From: Hordeum vulgare subsp. vulgare
Taxonomy: Eukaryota > Streptophyta > Magnoliopsida > Poales > Poaceae
Direction: 5' to 3'
Length of the DNA: 64,000 bases
Assembly (NCBI RefSeq): GCF_904849725.1
Contig: NC_058521.1
Location: 95,218,244 to 95,282,243, forward strand
Both the position numbers and the translations under genes were made by a program. Below are positions 1 through 11,123 of this stretch, one piece after another. Within the stretch, counting starts at the first letter, position 1. Each line of letters opens with the position of its first letter. Below the pieces are notes generated by a model that saw only the letters and a program-made list of their open reading frames with translations, searched no databases and was not told the origin of the DNA.

Positions 1-1577
1 ATATGCTTCACTTTGAACACTCTCCTACAAAGGCGCCAGAAATTCTTCTTGCTACCTCTTGAGCTTGTGTTGGTTTTTCTCTTGAAGAGGAAAGGGTGAT
101 GCAGCACAATAGCAGTAAGTATTTCCCTCAGTTTGAGAACAAAGGTATCAATCCAGTAGGAGTATCAACATGAGGCACCAATGTACCTACGCAAAAACAA
201 ACAAACTTGCACCCAACGCTATAAAGGGATTGTCAATCCCTTCACGGTTATTTGCAAGGGGAGATCTGAAGGTGGAAAGTGCAACAAAGTAAAAGTGTAG
301 ATCTGAAAATATGATGTGAAGTAGACCCGGGAGCCATAGTGTTCACTAGAGGCTTCTCTCATGATAGCAAATATTACGGTGGGTGAACGAATTACTGTCG
401 AGTAATTGATAGAATCGCGCAAAGTCATGATGATATCTAAGGCAATGATCATACATATAGGCATCACGTCTGAGACAAGTAGACCGATATTGTCTGCATC
501 TACTACTATTACTCCACACATCGACCGCTATCCAGCATGCATCTAGTGTATTGAGTTCATAACAAACAGAGTAACGCTTTAAGCAAGATGACATGATGTA
601 GAGGGATAAATTCATGCAATATGATATAAACCCCATCTCTTTACCCTTGATGGCAACAACACGATGCGTGCCTTGCTACCCCTTCTGTCACTAGGTGAGG
701 ACATCGCACGGTATGAACCCAAAACCAAGCACTTCTCCCATTGCAAGAATTATAGATCAAGTTGGCCAAACGAAACCCACAACTCGAAGAGAATTACAAG
801 GATACGAAATCATGCATATGAGAGATCAGAGGAGACTCAAATAATATTCATAGATAATCTAATCATAAATCCACAATTCGTTGGATCTCGACAAACACAC
901 CCCAAAAGAAAGTTACATCGGATAGATCTCCATGAAGATCATGGAGAACCTTGTATTTAAGATCCAAGAGAGAGAAGATGCCATCTAGCTACTAGCTATG
1001 GACCCGAAGGTCTGTGGTGAACTACTCACGCATCATCAGAGAGGCAATGGTGTTGATGAAGAAGCCCTCCATGTCCGAATCCCCCTCCGGTCGGGCACCA
1101 GAACGGTCCCCAGATGGGATCTTGCGGAGACAGAAGCTTGCGGCGGCGGAAAAGTATTTTCCTAGCTCCCTCTGGTGGTTTTGGATTTTTAGAGAATTTA
1201 TAGGCGGAAGAAGTAGGGCAAAGGAGCCATGGGGGGGCACAAGCCTGCTAGGCGCGCCCCCAGGCCGCGGCTAGGGGGCTTGTGACCCCCCCCCCCCCCC
1301 CCCGAGGTCCTTTGCCTTGGTTCTCAAGTCCCCTGCGTATCTTTCTTTTATGGAAAAAATCATTCCGCAGGTTTTATTCCATTTGGACTCCGTTTAATAT
1401 TCTTCTCTGAAAAAGGTCAAAAACACGGAAAAAACATAAACTGGCACTTGGCACTGAGTTAATAGGTTAGTCCCAAAAAAGATATAAAATAGCATATTCA
1501 TGCATACAAAACATCCAAAGTGGACAAGATAATAGCATGGAACCATCAAAAATCATAGATACGTTGGAGACGTATCA
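1..1577 (-). mobile_element. Ty3/gypsy LTR retrotransposon, 5' end: LTR 50-1577 plus start of internal region
   Basis: Read on the minus strand, the LTR begins TGATACGTCTCCAACGTATC at 1577 and ends GTAGCA at 50. Just inside it, at 38-22, lies TGGCGCC followed by a degenerate continuation. This resembles the tRNA-Asp-type primer binding site of Athila-like elements. These marks make it the 5' LTR of a minus-strand element whose body lies left of the window. The LTR is about 1.53 kb and non-coding; open frames inside it (for example 1014-1274 and 1022-1240) are chance. It carries a run of 18 C at 1286-1303. It is inserted into the copia element starting at 1578. The family is a common Triticeae gypsy group; I do not assign a name with confidence. 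Confidence 0.8.
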
Positions 1578-2105
1578 CCATGGCATAAGAAAGAGAAAGG
1601 ACGAAGGTCCTCCCCTATGCATTAGCCGTAGGCTCTATAGTATACTATGTTGTGTACCACACCTGAAGTGTGCCTTGTCATGAGTCAGTCAAGGGGTACA
1701 ACAGTGATGCAGGAATGGATCACTGGACAACGGTCAAAGTTATCATTAGTAACTAGTGGACTAAGGATTTTTTTTTCTCGATTATGGAGGTGATTAAAGA
1801 GTTCGTCGTAAAGGGCTTACGTCGATGCAAGCTTTGTCACTAATCCGGATGACTCTGAGTAGTAAACCGGATTCGTATAGTGGAGAAATCATTTGTAATG
1901 GTTCCAAATGGCGCGTAGTAGCAGAATCTATAGGATGACGTAGAGATTTGTAAATCACACACGGATCTGAAAGGTTCAGACTTGTTGACTATAAACCTCT
2001 CTCACAAGCAAGACATGATCGAACCCAGAACTGTATGGGTGTTAGATTCATTGCAGTCACATAGTGATGTGAACTAGATTATTGGCTCTAGTGCAAGTGG
2101 GAGAC

Positions 2106-3860
2106 TGTTGGAAATATGCCCTAGAGGCAATAATAAATTGGTTATTATTATATTTCCTTGTTCATGATAATTGTCTATTATTCATGCTATAATTGTATTA
2201 ACCGTAAACCGTAATACATGTGTGAATATATAGACAACAAACTATCCCTAGTGATTCTCTAGTTGGCTAGCTTGTTGATCAATAGATGATCATGGTTTCC
2301 TGATCATGGACATTGGATGTCATTGATAACTGGACCACATCATTGGGGAATGATGTGATGGACAAGACCCAATCCTAAGCATATCACTAGATCGTGTTGT
2401 CCGTCTGCTAAAGCTTTTCTAATGTCAAGTATCATTTCCTTAGACCATGAGATTGTGCAAGTCCCGGATACCGTAGGAATGCTTTGGGTGTATCAAACCT
2501 CACAATGTAACTGGGTGATTATAAAGGTGCACTACAGGTATCTCCGAAAGTATCTGTTGGGTTGTACGGATTGAGACTAGGATTTGTCACTACGCGTGAC
2601 GGAGAGGTATCTCTAGGCCCACTCTGTAATCCAACATCATATTGAGCTCAGTGTGACTAAGGAGTTAGCCATGGGATGATGTGTTACGGAAAGAGTAAAG
2701 AGACTTGCCGGTAACGAGATTGAACAAGGTATAGGGATACTGAAAATCGAATCTCGGGAAAGTATCATACCGGTAGACAAAGGGAATTGCATACGAGATT
2801 GATTGAATCCCCTTCATCGTGGTTCATCCGATGAGATCATCTTGGAACATGTGGGAGCCAACATGATATCCATACCCCGTTGTTGGTTATTGGTCGGAGA
2901 GATGTCTCAGTCATGTCTCCATGCTTCCCGAACTCGTAGGGTCTACACACTTAAGGCTCGATGATGCTAGGGTTATATGGGAATAGTGTACGTGGTTACC
3001 GAAGGTTATTCAACGTCTTGGATGAGATCCCGGATGCCACGAGGAGTTCCAGAATGGTCCGTAGGTAAAGGTTCATATATAGGAAGTGACGATTTCGTCA
3101 CCAGAAGTGTTTCGGGCGACACCGGCAATGTACCGGGACCACCGGACGGGTTCTGGGGGTCCACCGGGAAGGGCCACCAGCCCCAAATTGCTACATGGGC
3201 CAATAGGTGTGTGGGAACCAGCCCCAAATTAAGTGGCTGGTGCGCCACCACCATCAGGCTAAGGTGCAGCAAAGGGGTAAGGGGCCAAACCATAGAAGTG
3301 GAGGGGCTGCCTTGGGCCCAAAGCCCACCTTGGTGCGCCACCTCTCCACCATCTAGGGCTGCCGCACCCTTTGGGATGGAAACCCTAATGGGTGGGGACC
3401 CTCCTTCCTCTCCTCCTATATATATGTGGGGTTTTAGGTCTGTTTGAGACACAAGTTTGATCTCTCTTCGATGCAGCCCTATCTTTCTTTCTCCTCGTCC
3501 TCCGTAGTGCTTGGCGAACCCCTGTCGGAATACCACGCAGCTCCACCGTCACCACGCCGTTGTGCTGCCGGAGCTCTCCCTCAACCTCTCCTTCCTCCTT
3601 GCTGGATCAAGGCCTTGGAGACGTCACCGCGCTGCAGGTGTGTTAAACGCGGAGGCACTCACGTTCGGTGCATAGATCAGAATCCACCGTGATCTGAATC
3701 GCTGCGAGTACGACTCCATCAACCGCATTCTAGCAACGCTTCCGCTTAGCGATCTTCAAAGGTATGAAGATGCTCTACAAGCTCTCTCGTTTTTGATTTC
3801 TCCATAGATAGATCCTTGTATGGCATAGGAATTTTTTTGAAATTACTAGGTTCCCCAACA
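2106..3860 (+). repeat. 3' LTR of the Angela/BARE copia element
   Basis: The LTR is 1755 bp with TG...CA termini, close to the usual 1.7-1.8 kb of this family. It is non-coding; open frames at 2977-3447 and 3006-3536 are read-throughs of the GC-rich U3/R part. A TATA element sits at 3417-3425. Confidence 0.9.
3417..3425 (+). promoter_or_regulatory. TATA box of the copia LTR
   Basis: TATATATAT lies between a GC-rich U3 and the 3' third of the LTR. This is the position where the promoter of BARE-type LTRs is known to lie. The assignment is by position and motif only. Confidence 0.6.
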
Positions 3861-3861
3861 C

Positions 3862-5047
3862 CAGCCGCCTCTAAAGCCGCGGGAGGTAGACAAAATACCT
3901 GCCGTAGGTGCAGATTTTTTCCATGTCGCCGACAACCCGATCCTACCTCGGAAAGCGCTAGAGAACATACAAAACAATGAACTAAGGAGACTTCATGATG
4001 ATGTGCTGGCCATAGAGATAAGACTTCTCAACACGGAAAAACCAGGATAACCGCTTTACCCGGCTCAGGTTCCAGGTGCGATATAGTACATCGACGAATG
4101 GCCTTCGGATAAGTTCATCCTATGATTTGACTACATCTACGACATGTTCCACATGACCAAGCTGGATTTTCAGTTCATCCGCTTGTATGCGTTGTATCTC
4201 AACTACATCATCAGGCACGAGAACATAGAATATATGTGCGTCGCGGACCCGTACTTTATGCATGAGAGCTTCTTGGCAGTCTGCAAAGAGCACCGTGACT
4301 ATGCGAGCAAGTACATCTATGATTTCATGATCGCAAATGACAAGGAAACGATTCTCCTGCCTTATCATCCCACGTAAGTCATCCGCGGATATCCTTTCAT
4401 AAGTTTTGATCATTCCCTTGCAAGCATTGAGGCTAATTTGAGGTGTACCTATTTTGCGTAGCGGGGGGGGGGGGGACCTCATCTGTCTGTACCCACAACA
4501 CTCCCATGGTCTGTACCTGGACTCATCGAAGAACATTGAGAAAAAGGATAACACACACATAAAGAGTGTTCTCAATAGTGTCGTTTTCACCTACAAACTT
4601 ACTGGTGGATATATCCACGTGAAAAAGTACAAGAATGAAGCGCCGGCTTTCAGCCATAAGACCGACTTCTGCTGCATCCAGCAACCGAACAGTAGTAAGG
4701 CTGATGGATTCTACCTCATGCACTACATGATCGAGTACTGAAGGGATAGACAACGCCTTCGTATGTCAGATAATTCCGACGATGCCGAGATTGTCAACTA
4801 GGCTGCAAGCATAGGAAGTACACCGGATCATTGAATCCGAACTGAGTTTTATCACATACACTGTGAACTTGCCCAAGTGATCATGAAGCAGGTCGTCGAA
4901 CAAGGAGGGATGTTCTTCCATGGGCCAATGAGGCGGGAGAATGTCTGAGAACTGCTACGCGCTCAGCATCTGGACCTAAAGCCGTTCAACAAGCTTGGGT
5001 CATTCATCCATCACTATGAAGATTGGGGCGCCGACATGGAGGAGTGA
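3862..5047 (+). pseudogene. Ulp1-like (C48 peptidase-like) ORF of a CACTA element, decayed
   Basis: CACTA elements of grasses often carry an ORF ending in an Ulp1/SUMO-protease-like fold; its role in transposition is unknown. A reading frame opens at the left edge (3862) and runs to 4374, broken by stops at 4048, about 4087 and about 4120. A likely intron with GTAAGT donor (4374) and TTTTGCGTAG acceptor (about 4462) follows. The second exon shows a peptide ending LYLDSSKNI, like the YLDS strand of Ulp1 proteases, and later KADGFYLMHYM, where family members have a CGFY cysteine motif. The catalytic cysteine is therefore absent here. A run of 13 G at 4463-4475 sits at the exon start. Further stops occur at 4739 and beyond; the frame ends at 5045-5047. 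This is a pseudogene. Confidence 0.7.
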
Positions 5048-5261
5048 TTGACAATGACAATGTGTGTTTATAATTAGTACTGCCCACTTTCCATGAACTA
5101 GCGTATACATCGCTATAGTTAATTAGTTTGTGTATGGTGAACTTCGTTATTTATGTTTACTGCTTGTACTCTTCTAACTACGCCTCTTTGTGTTTCTCAA
5201 GTACATTATGTTGCATATTATATATTGTTGAATTAATCAACTAACAATGCATGTACATAGA

Positions 5262-5555
5262 TCGGAGGTGGCGAAGGACTGCTACACCGTATTCATTGAG
5301 AGGGTTCCAGGAGTGTACGACCACTAGCCAAACGCTCAGGCCCACGTGGACAGGTACCCGAGGGCTAGCCACAAAGGATTCGACAGTAGAGCCGAAGCGG
5401 CAAATAGTTACTTGAGGTGGATGCTACGATAAGAGAGGGAGCGAAACCGATGCCTCAAGAAGTACTACATTGTCACGCTCTTGCTCATGTTGATCGCCCT
5501 TCTCTTTTACATGATGGTTGAGATAGGGATGATGAAACTTGTGGGTGTGCCATGA
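5262..5555 (+). pseudogene. Small ORF: RNase H1 N-terminal-like (hybrid-binding/viroplasmin-like) domain plus transmembrane segment, in CACTA
   Basis: A 98-codon frame follows an acceptor-like TACATAG and ends TGA at 5553-5555. It contains YTVFIERVPGVYDH and later RASHKGFDSRAEAANSYL. That is the spacing and residue pattern of the RNase H1 N-terminal hybrid-binding domain (Y-V--G--PGVY ... F-GYKGF--R-EA---L). A basic stretch and a hydrophobic segment (YYIVTLLLMLIALLFYMMV) follow, as in a single-pass tail anchor. Two nonsense codons break it: TAG after YDH, where the family has Trp, and TAA near 5430. It lies between the Ulp1-like ORF and the 3' terminus of the transposon. The domain call is by eye; the function in the element is unknown. 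Confidence 0.6.
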
Positions 5556-5779
5556 TTTGTGTGTATCGCTATTTTTCAAGATTTGATGATATTTGTGTTG
5601 GATAATGATATTTGTGTTGGATAATGATGATGATAATATAAATGACGAGACTACTTTATATGTGTATGATATGATGAGAATAATGCATGTTTATTATGAT
5701 ATGACAAAACTACTGTATATAGCATACATAAATACATAGAGGGGGCATAAATACGATGGGAATTAAATATTGAAAGCAC

Positions 5780-5976
5780 GAACATTAGCAGTAGCGATGG
5801 AATATTAGCAGTAGCGCTTTTATATTCCAGCGCTACTGCTAACGTAAGTACCCGTAGGGCTGGAAATACAATGCTACTGCTAACAGGTTAGCTATAGCGT
5901 GTTAGATGTAGCGCTGGCCCTAGCGCTACTGCTAAGGGTAAAACCAACGCTACTAGTAGGCTTTCTCCTACTAGTG
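5780..5976. repeat. CACTA subterminal repeats and 3' terminal inverted repeat
   Basis: Several direct and inverted copies of a motif around AGCGCTACTGCTA precede the CCTACTAGTG end. Such subterminal arrays are the known binding sites of CACTA-type transposition proteins. Confidence 0.75.
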
Positions 5977-5979
5977 AGG

Positions 5980-6400
5980 AGGACCGGGCGGGGCAGCCGT
6001 GATGCTATAATCGAGCGGCGGCCAAGCTTGAACTGCGGTGAGAATGGGCGGACGAGCTTCGAGACTGTGATCGAGCCCAGGCGGCTGATCGTCGAGTCGA
6101 TAGAAGGAATAGTTGGGGCAACGGTGAGGGTGTTGTATTTTACATCTTCGAGTGGCGGAGATGTTTTTTTTGCATCTACAACATCTATTGTAGACGGGTT
6201 TTGGGGCCTCATAGATGCAAAAATCTATATCATCTAATGAAGATGTTCTTAGTATAGAAAATGTGCCATGGGGTAACGGCAACGGGAGAAAGAGTAAAGT
6301 TACGACACCAATGCTCAGGCCTAGTGCTCACCGAGGTCGCCTCGGGCTAGAGATCACCGAGAGGGCCAATTGGTAGGTACGGGCGAGCAAACCATAGAGG
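5980..6400. other. Non-coding stretch between CACTA and MITE
   Basis: No supported gene. Overlapping short open frames on both strands (5892-6282) have no recognisable domain. The segment 6130-6230 contains a loose inverted arrangement of GCATCTACAACATC/TAGATGCAAAAATC and may be an old MITE, but ends could not be set. Confidence 0.4.
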
Positions 6401-6403
6401 TAG

Positions 6404-6841
6404 GAGCATCTACACCCGGACCCCTTAAATGACCCCTCATATGTTCGTGGATGTGCCCGGTCAGTGATCGAACAGGAGAGAGAGAGAAAAAAAGTGATCC
6501 AACTGAACTCCTCATATTGTCGTTATATGTTCGGGATGTTCGCGCATCCTCATATCCATCTGAAATATGGGGAGGATATGAGGGCTCGCGGACGCGTTCG
6601 GGCGCCCGGTCAGTCCGCCACATAGGACACGACCCTACCCCAAACTACCTTTATTTTGTTATTCATTCTGTTTTTTCTTTTTTTTTCTTCACTAATCACG
6701 TGCAAGTGAACGAATATATGAGAAAGAAAATAAAGAGTGTGACTGCCCGGATGAACAAATAAGGAACACGTCCGGTCATTGATCGAACGCGTTCACAAAC
6801 GTTTGAGGAACCAGATTTCGCAATTCCGACTGTAGATGCTC
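6404..6841. mobile_element. PIF/Harbinger-type MITE (438 bp)
   Basis: The ends are GAGCATCTACA (6404) and TGTAGATGCTC (6841), an 11-bp perfect inverted repeat. It is flanked by a TAG/TAG duplication at 6401-6403 and 6842-6844. Inside, near both ends, a direct repeat CGGTCA-TGATCGAAC occurs (about 6459 and 6773). No coding capacity; open frames on both strands are chance. Confidence 0.75.
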
Positions 6842-7014
6842 TAGGCGAACGGGTCGCCTGCGCTAATGGGAAAGCGGCTGGTATTAGAGGCGGCAGAGTC
6901 CATGAGAGGGGCGTGCGAGGTTTGCGAAGCGTTGGCGTGATTTTCTTTGCACGATATAAAGCAGGGAAGCTGATATTGGGCCTACAAATGCCCCCAAACA
7001 CCTCTAGCCACCAC

Positions 7015-8072
7015 GAGTGAAGTCTATTTTAAACCTTGTATTTGTAGACGAGGTCGAAATCAAACCCCAAACTTTAAATCCCTGAATTCGGCACCCTATA
7101 TTTAGCCATCACACGCAATCTCAACCCTACTCCTATTTGTCGCACCAGGAAAATGACAATCCCGACTGGGATGTCAAGCTTGTCTCACTGACTATTTGGA
7201 CCCACACGTCATATTCGGCTTCTTCCATCTTTTCTTTCTCCTCTCTCTCACCTAACAACAGGTTCATCTAAAAATCTTACAATCGCGTACTCGGGTCAAG
7301 CGCGGGCGCGGTATCTAGAGAGGTGGCCTAGTAGGAGCCGGTGTGCAGCTGTGGCCTGAGAGGAGCGTTGGCGAAGTGAGGAAAGGAGCGCCCATGATCA
7401 TGAGGTGCGACTGTAGCCGAAGAGGAACGTCAGGGGGCAGCGGACATGCCCCAAGACTGCTTGAGGTGTAGTCTCGACCTTTATGGTCAGCACGACGACT
7501 CGGCGAGGGGGGCAGCGACGGGCATGCACGGGGGCTTGGGCTGGCCGCCGGCACGATGTTGGCGCAAACCCGACCACGCCGCTGCAATCGTCCGAGAAGA
7601 CGCACGTCATTTGCTTTCTGACCGGAATGCTAATGTTGAAGTTCAGGCAAGAGACAAATAGACAATACGCACATACATACTCTAGCCGTCGCTTTGCACA
7701 TGCACACGTTAGTGCTAAGCTGCTCGATGGATTTCCGAGCTATGCAACACAGGCATGCGTATGTAGCTAGCTTTGCACTAGCCAACTGCACATAAATGCC
7801 GAGGTTGTAGCATGGCTGCAAGCGGGCACGGGCGAGGAGAACGGCTACAATAGTATCATCCTAGCCTCCTAGGACGGGCGTGACCTGTTTTTGCCTGTTA
7901 ATGAGTTATCCACCAGGATCGCCCTTTTCCGGTGCGCCAAACGACAGCAAACAGATTTGGGGTTGAGATTGACCGGGATCATTGAATACAGGGTATCAAT
8001 TTCGGGGATTTAGAGTTCATGGTTTGATTATGACCACATCTACAAACTCAAGGTTCAAAACAGACTTCACTC
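7015..8072. mobile_element. Mutator-like element (MULE) with long inverted repeats, non-autonomous
   Basis: The termini GAGTGAAGTCTATTTTAAAC (left) and its inverse at 8072 extend into inverted repeats of roughly 130 bp that stay alignable with mismatches. They are flanked by a perfect 9-bp duplication, AGCCACCAC, at 7006-7014 and 8073-8081. A 9-bp TSD with long TIRs is diagnostic of Mutator-like elements. The 0.75-kb GC-rich core between the TIRs has several overlapping open frames (7315-7770). None shows a domain I recognise, so gene capture is possible but unproven. The TIRs are clearly related to those of the element at 18516-19716. Confidence 0.85.
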
Positions 8073-8148
8073 AGCCACCACATGCCGTGAAATTTTGGAA
8101 GCTTATAGTAGTATCAGCGAGTAGTGTGCGGCGACACGCCGCGCCACA

Positions 8149-8311
8149 TGAATTAATACACTATTTACTTTTATATTTATATTTTATAAGTCATCCCAAG
8201 ACTTGATTCGTATCAAAGTAGTTCATACCATGAATTAATACACTATTTAGTTTTATTTTTATATTTGATAAGTCATCCCAAGACTTGATTCGTAGCAAAG
8301 TAGTTCATACA
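8149..8311. repeat. Tandem duplication, two copies of an 81-82 bp unit
   Basis: Copy one at 8149-8230 and copy two at 8231-8311 both start TGAATTAATACACTATTTA and end AAGTAGTTCATACA. They differ at only a handful of positions. The sequence is AT-rich and non-coding. Confidence 0.9.
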
Positions 8312-8932
8312 AGAAAAATTGTACATCTCACTAGGACATGCATATGTGATCTACAACACATAATGATAGTAGGTACTGAATGCAAATTGTGAAGCTCTTG
8401 TTCTCTTCTTAGACCTGAGATATTGATTTGTAACAAGAAAGTAAAAGAATTGACTGCAAATAACATAAATCCTGTTTTTTCTTAAATAAAAGTAAAGCCA
8501 ATTAATAACTGGCAACAATATTTGATTATTCCAATAAGGAATCCATGTCTCTAAAAAAGCTACTTTTTACAATATTTAATGGTCCATATCTTTGTGCCCA
8601 AGGATCACTGCAAGGAAAAATTGTAAGAATCAACTAATGTAGCTGCCATAGAAACAGAAAGAAGGATGTCCTCAGAAATTGCTGCGCAGAATTGCAGGAG
8701 ACATTTGATTTGTTTACACGATTTAATGATCAGCTACAAAATGCAGTCCAGCGGTATTACCATGCATCCACAAATAGTTCATACACTTCATCATTCTCTC
8801 TGTTCTTCGTTCAGCCTGCTATTCCCATATCCTGTACCAGAACATTGCTCGCATGAATACATAGCATCCCATGAATCCATGTCATAGTGCATGCCTCTCC
8901 CAGCGAGTCAAGCTTTGTACCCATTTCTAGTT
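8312..8932. other. AT-rich stretch without recognised features
   Basis: No TE terminus or domain is visible. If the minus-strand gene fragment at 8933-9234 is real, this would be its 3' flank. An open frame at 8666-8887 (+) has no recognisable content. Confidence 0.4.
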
Positions 8933-9234
8933 TTATAATACATCTCCTATGCTCTCGGCATATTTCCTGAAGGATTTCTGAAGGGAACGTACTGCCTCAA
9001 TGTGGCGGATAGAATCCAACCCTCGCTCTGAAAATCATAATCACTATGTCAGCTTCTTGCGTAACTACAATTTTTCTGTACTCTATATTTTACTAGCAAT
9101 GGTACACGGCCTTTGACACTAATCTAGAAACAACCATCTCTAAGCTTCGCCTTGTTTATGGTTTACCTCTTCTTCAACCCGTAGATCCATGGCTACCAGT
9201 TTCACCAGATCCTCCAAATTAGGCAAGCTACAAA
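8933..9234 (-). CDS. Possible 3' end of a host gene: two coding exons, unknown function (partial)
   Basis: On the minus strand a 68-bp exon (9234-9167) has TTTCAG before it and GTAAAC after it. A 93-bp exon (9025-8933) follows an AG acceptor and ends in TAA. They join in phase. The first reads CSLPNLEDLVKLVAMDLRVE then EE; the second starts RGLDSIRHIEAVRSLQKSFR and closes KYAESIGDVL. The peptide is about 52 residues, helical and charged, with no stop and no known TE motif. I do not recognise the family. Upstream exons would lie to the right (9235-10900), but none could be fixed. It could be the tail of a real gene, a gene fragment moved by a transposon, or a chance pair of frames. Confidence 0.35.
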
Positions 9235-10904
9235 CTGAAAGATCAGAACAACAATGTTTTATTTCACACATAGATCAGGGAGGAACTTATGCTCTAACTG
9301 GATCCAAACGGAACTACATCACGCAGAAGCCAACTGGATCCAAACAGATTATATCTTTCTGAATATAGAACTTTGCACTCTCGTACTCCTCCTCTCACGA
9401 ACATAGCAATAATAATGTGTGGTTGACTTTTAAAATACCTGACGAAAAATACTTTGTAGCGTCCTCCTCATCTCACAAACACAACAATACACGTGTTAGG
9501 CTCTACAGATTCTATCTTTCTCAAGATAATATTTAAGATTCTAGTGCTCTTGTACTTTTATGTATATTATAGAAACCTGAACATTAGGAGTAACAGAAAT
9601 GCTATGAATTAGCGTCAATCATGTGGCATAAAATAAGAAAGTGCTTAAAATAAGAAAAAAAATCTTTGTTTTTTCATAGCATGTACGTTGCTATGTTCAA
9701 TAGTAGAAAGTTTAGTTTTGCTCTGTTCGACAGCAAACTGAACATATGCAGTTTGTCATTTTGATCTAATTCAGTTCTAGAAAACTGAAGATGTATGTTG
9801 TTTAGGGCCCCTTATTTTTCAAATAAATTTAGTTCTGTTCTGTTCGATAGCATGTGTGTTGCTCCGTTCCACAGCAGAGAGTTTAGTTCTGCTTTGTTGT
9901 CAACAGAAAATTCAATTGTATAGAACTGAGCATGTATGATGTTTTCATCCTTTTGATCAAATTCAGTTCAATAAAACTGAAAATGTGTGTTGTTTCTGTC
10001 CTTTGATCTTGGCCTTTTTAAACAAAATTACACCAGGAACTAAGAATAAACATGAATGTTGCGCTAGGCAAAATTCAGTTCTGGTATGTTCTGCCTTTCT
10101 AAACAAAATTCTGAGACACAAATGCTCTCATCATCACGCTAGAATAAAATGCAATACATGCTCTGTTCCTGACATTCTTAACAGCGAAAGAACTGCAATA
10201 ATTACTGCATGGAAAAATACGCAATTTTCTCAAAAGAAAATCAAGAAAACCTTCTAATTGCTACAGCTACAAACCAATTATTTGAGCATTTCTTTGCTTT
10301 CTACCCCCAATTGTTGGTGGTATGGCATGAAAATGCAGGGAGAAAGAGCAAGACTATGAATGAACATTTGGCTTAAACATCCAAGAAAAAAAAAGAGCAA
10401 GAAAAAAAATGAACATTCGTGCTCCACCCCGTCGTCGCAGCCTCATCAGTCCAATACTCGCATGCACCATCACACACACACGCACAAGGAACACCCACCC
10501 TCGTCGCTGCCACGGCAGGCACACCGACCGCCTGAGAGGCGCGAAAGACCAAGAAACACTTCCGTCGCTTCCGGGCATTTGGCTCATGCACGCCACGCAA
10601 ACTCAAGATGCTGGCGATGCTCTGCTCATGGCTACATCTCTGCAAGCGTCCGTTTGGGGCTTCAGGCTAGACGTGGCCGTTGCCGCCTTGTGCCCTCCAC
10701 GCATGGTTCCTGGTGGTTCCCGTGCGCCACCAGCTCGCCGCACGGAGAGGAGATGGGGTGGAATGGCGCCATGAGAAGATGGCAGTGGGGCAGGGAAGCA
10801 CAGGGCGACGACGTACGAGGTGAGTGTGGACGGCTCAGAATTTAGGAAACGGACGCAACGCTGGCTAGAGGCGAGATGAGGACGTGGGAAAAGAAGACGC
10901 ACCC
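9235..10904. other. Non-coding or intron-like region with GC-rich right end
   Basis: 9235-10260 is AT-rich with recurring TTTAGTTCTGCTCTGTTC-like phrases and no domain. 10420-10900 is GC-rich with several overlapping frames on both strands. One minus-strand ATG at 10704 opens a 33-codon frame, which could be a 5' leader or first exon of the gene fragment at 8933-9234. No exon could be supported. Confidence 0.3.
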
Positions 10905-10913
10905 ATTATATAG
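10905..10913 (-). promoter_or_regulatory. Candidate TATA box, minus strand
   Basis: On the minus strand CTATATAAT is followed by a GC-rich stretch that leads toward the possible gene fragment at 9234-8933. This motif and the drop in GC upstream are the only support. Confidence 0.25.
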
Positions 10914-11019
10914 GCACAACCGTGATGTAGCGGTGGGCGCCAGGAAGGAAAGCGAGCCCTCTAGAAATGGACACGCGTTGGGCAATGGGCGGTAGAGAAG
11001 ACTATATGCATGGCATGTA

Positions 11020-11121
11020 CTCCCTCCGTCCCAAAATTAGTATTAAAAATAACTTACTTTTATACTAACTTTAGTATAAAATAAAGTCACTTTTAAGTTA
11101 TTTATTTTGAGACGGAGGGAG
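11020..11121. mobile_element. Stowaway MITE (Tc1/Mariner type, 102 bp)
   Basis: It starts CTCCCTCCGTCCCAAAATTA and ends in the near-perfect inverse TATTTTGAGACGGAGGGAG, flanked by TA on both sides (11018-11019, 11122-11123). These are the canonical Stowaway termini of grasses. Confidence 0.95.
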
Positions 11122-11123
11122 TA

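Larger units (their letters stand above)
1578..3860 (+). mobile_element. BARE-1/WIS/Angela-type Ty1/copia retrotransposon, 3' part
   Basis: The stretch 1578-2105 is the untranslated 3' end of the internal domain and finishes with a purine-rich tract (AAGTGGGAGAC) directly before the 3' LTR at 2106. No pol coding is left in the window, because the gypsy element at 1-1577 cuts the element on its left. The LTR start (TGTTGGAAATATGCCCTAGA) and end (TTCCCCAACA) are those of the Angela/BARE family, the most abundant copia family of Triticeae. Its right flank is CACTA coding sequence, so it landed inside, or at the broken edge of, that transposon. Confidence 0.9.
3861..5976 (+). mobile_element. CACTA (En/Spm) transposon, 3' part
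   Basis: The right end reads CTTTCTCCTACTAGTG at 5961-5976, the inverse of a CACTAGTAGGAGAAAG terminus, and is followed by AGG as a possible 3-bp TSD copy. Subterminal repeats built on AGCGCTACTGCTA fill about 5780-5950. Inside are two decayed plus-strand genes, an Ulp1-like ORF and a small RNase H1-like/transmembrane ORF. The transposase and the left terminus are not in the window; the copia element at 1578-3860 separates this piece from them. Confidence 0.85.

Noticed and set aside
2977..3536. Overlapping frames of 156 and 176 codons on opposite strands
   Set aside because: Both fall in the GC-rich part of the copia LTR.
10360..10902. Several overlapping GC-rich frames that could be a gene
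   Set aside because: Frames on both strands, several with non-ATG starts, no domain, no supported splice sites; kept only as a possible 5' region of the minus-strand fragment.
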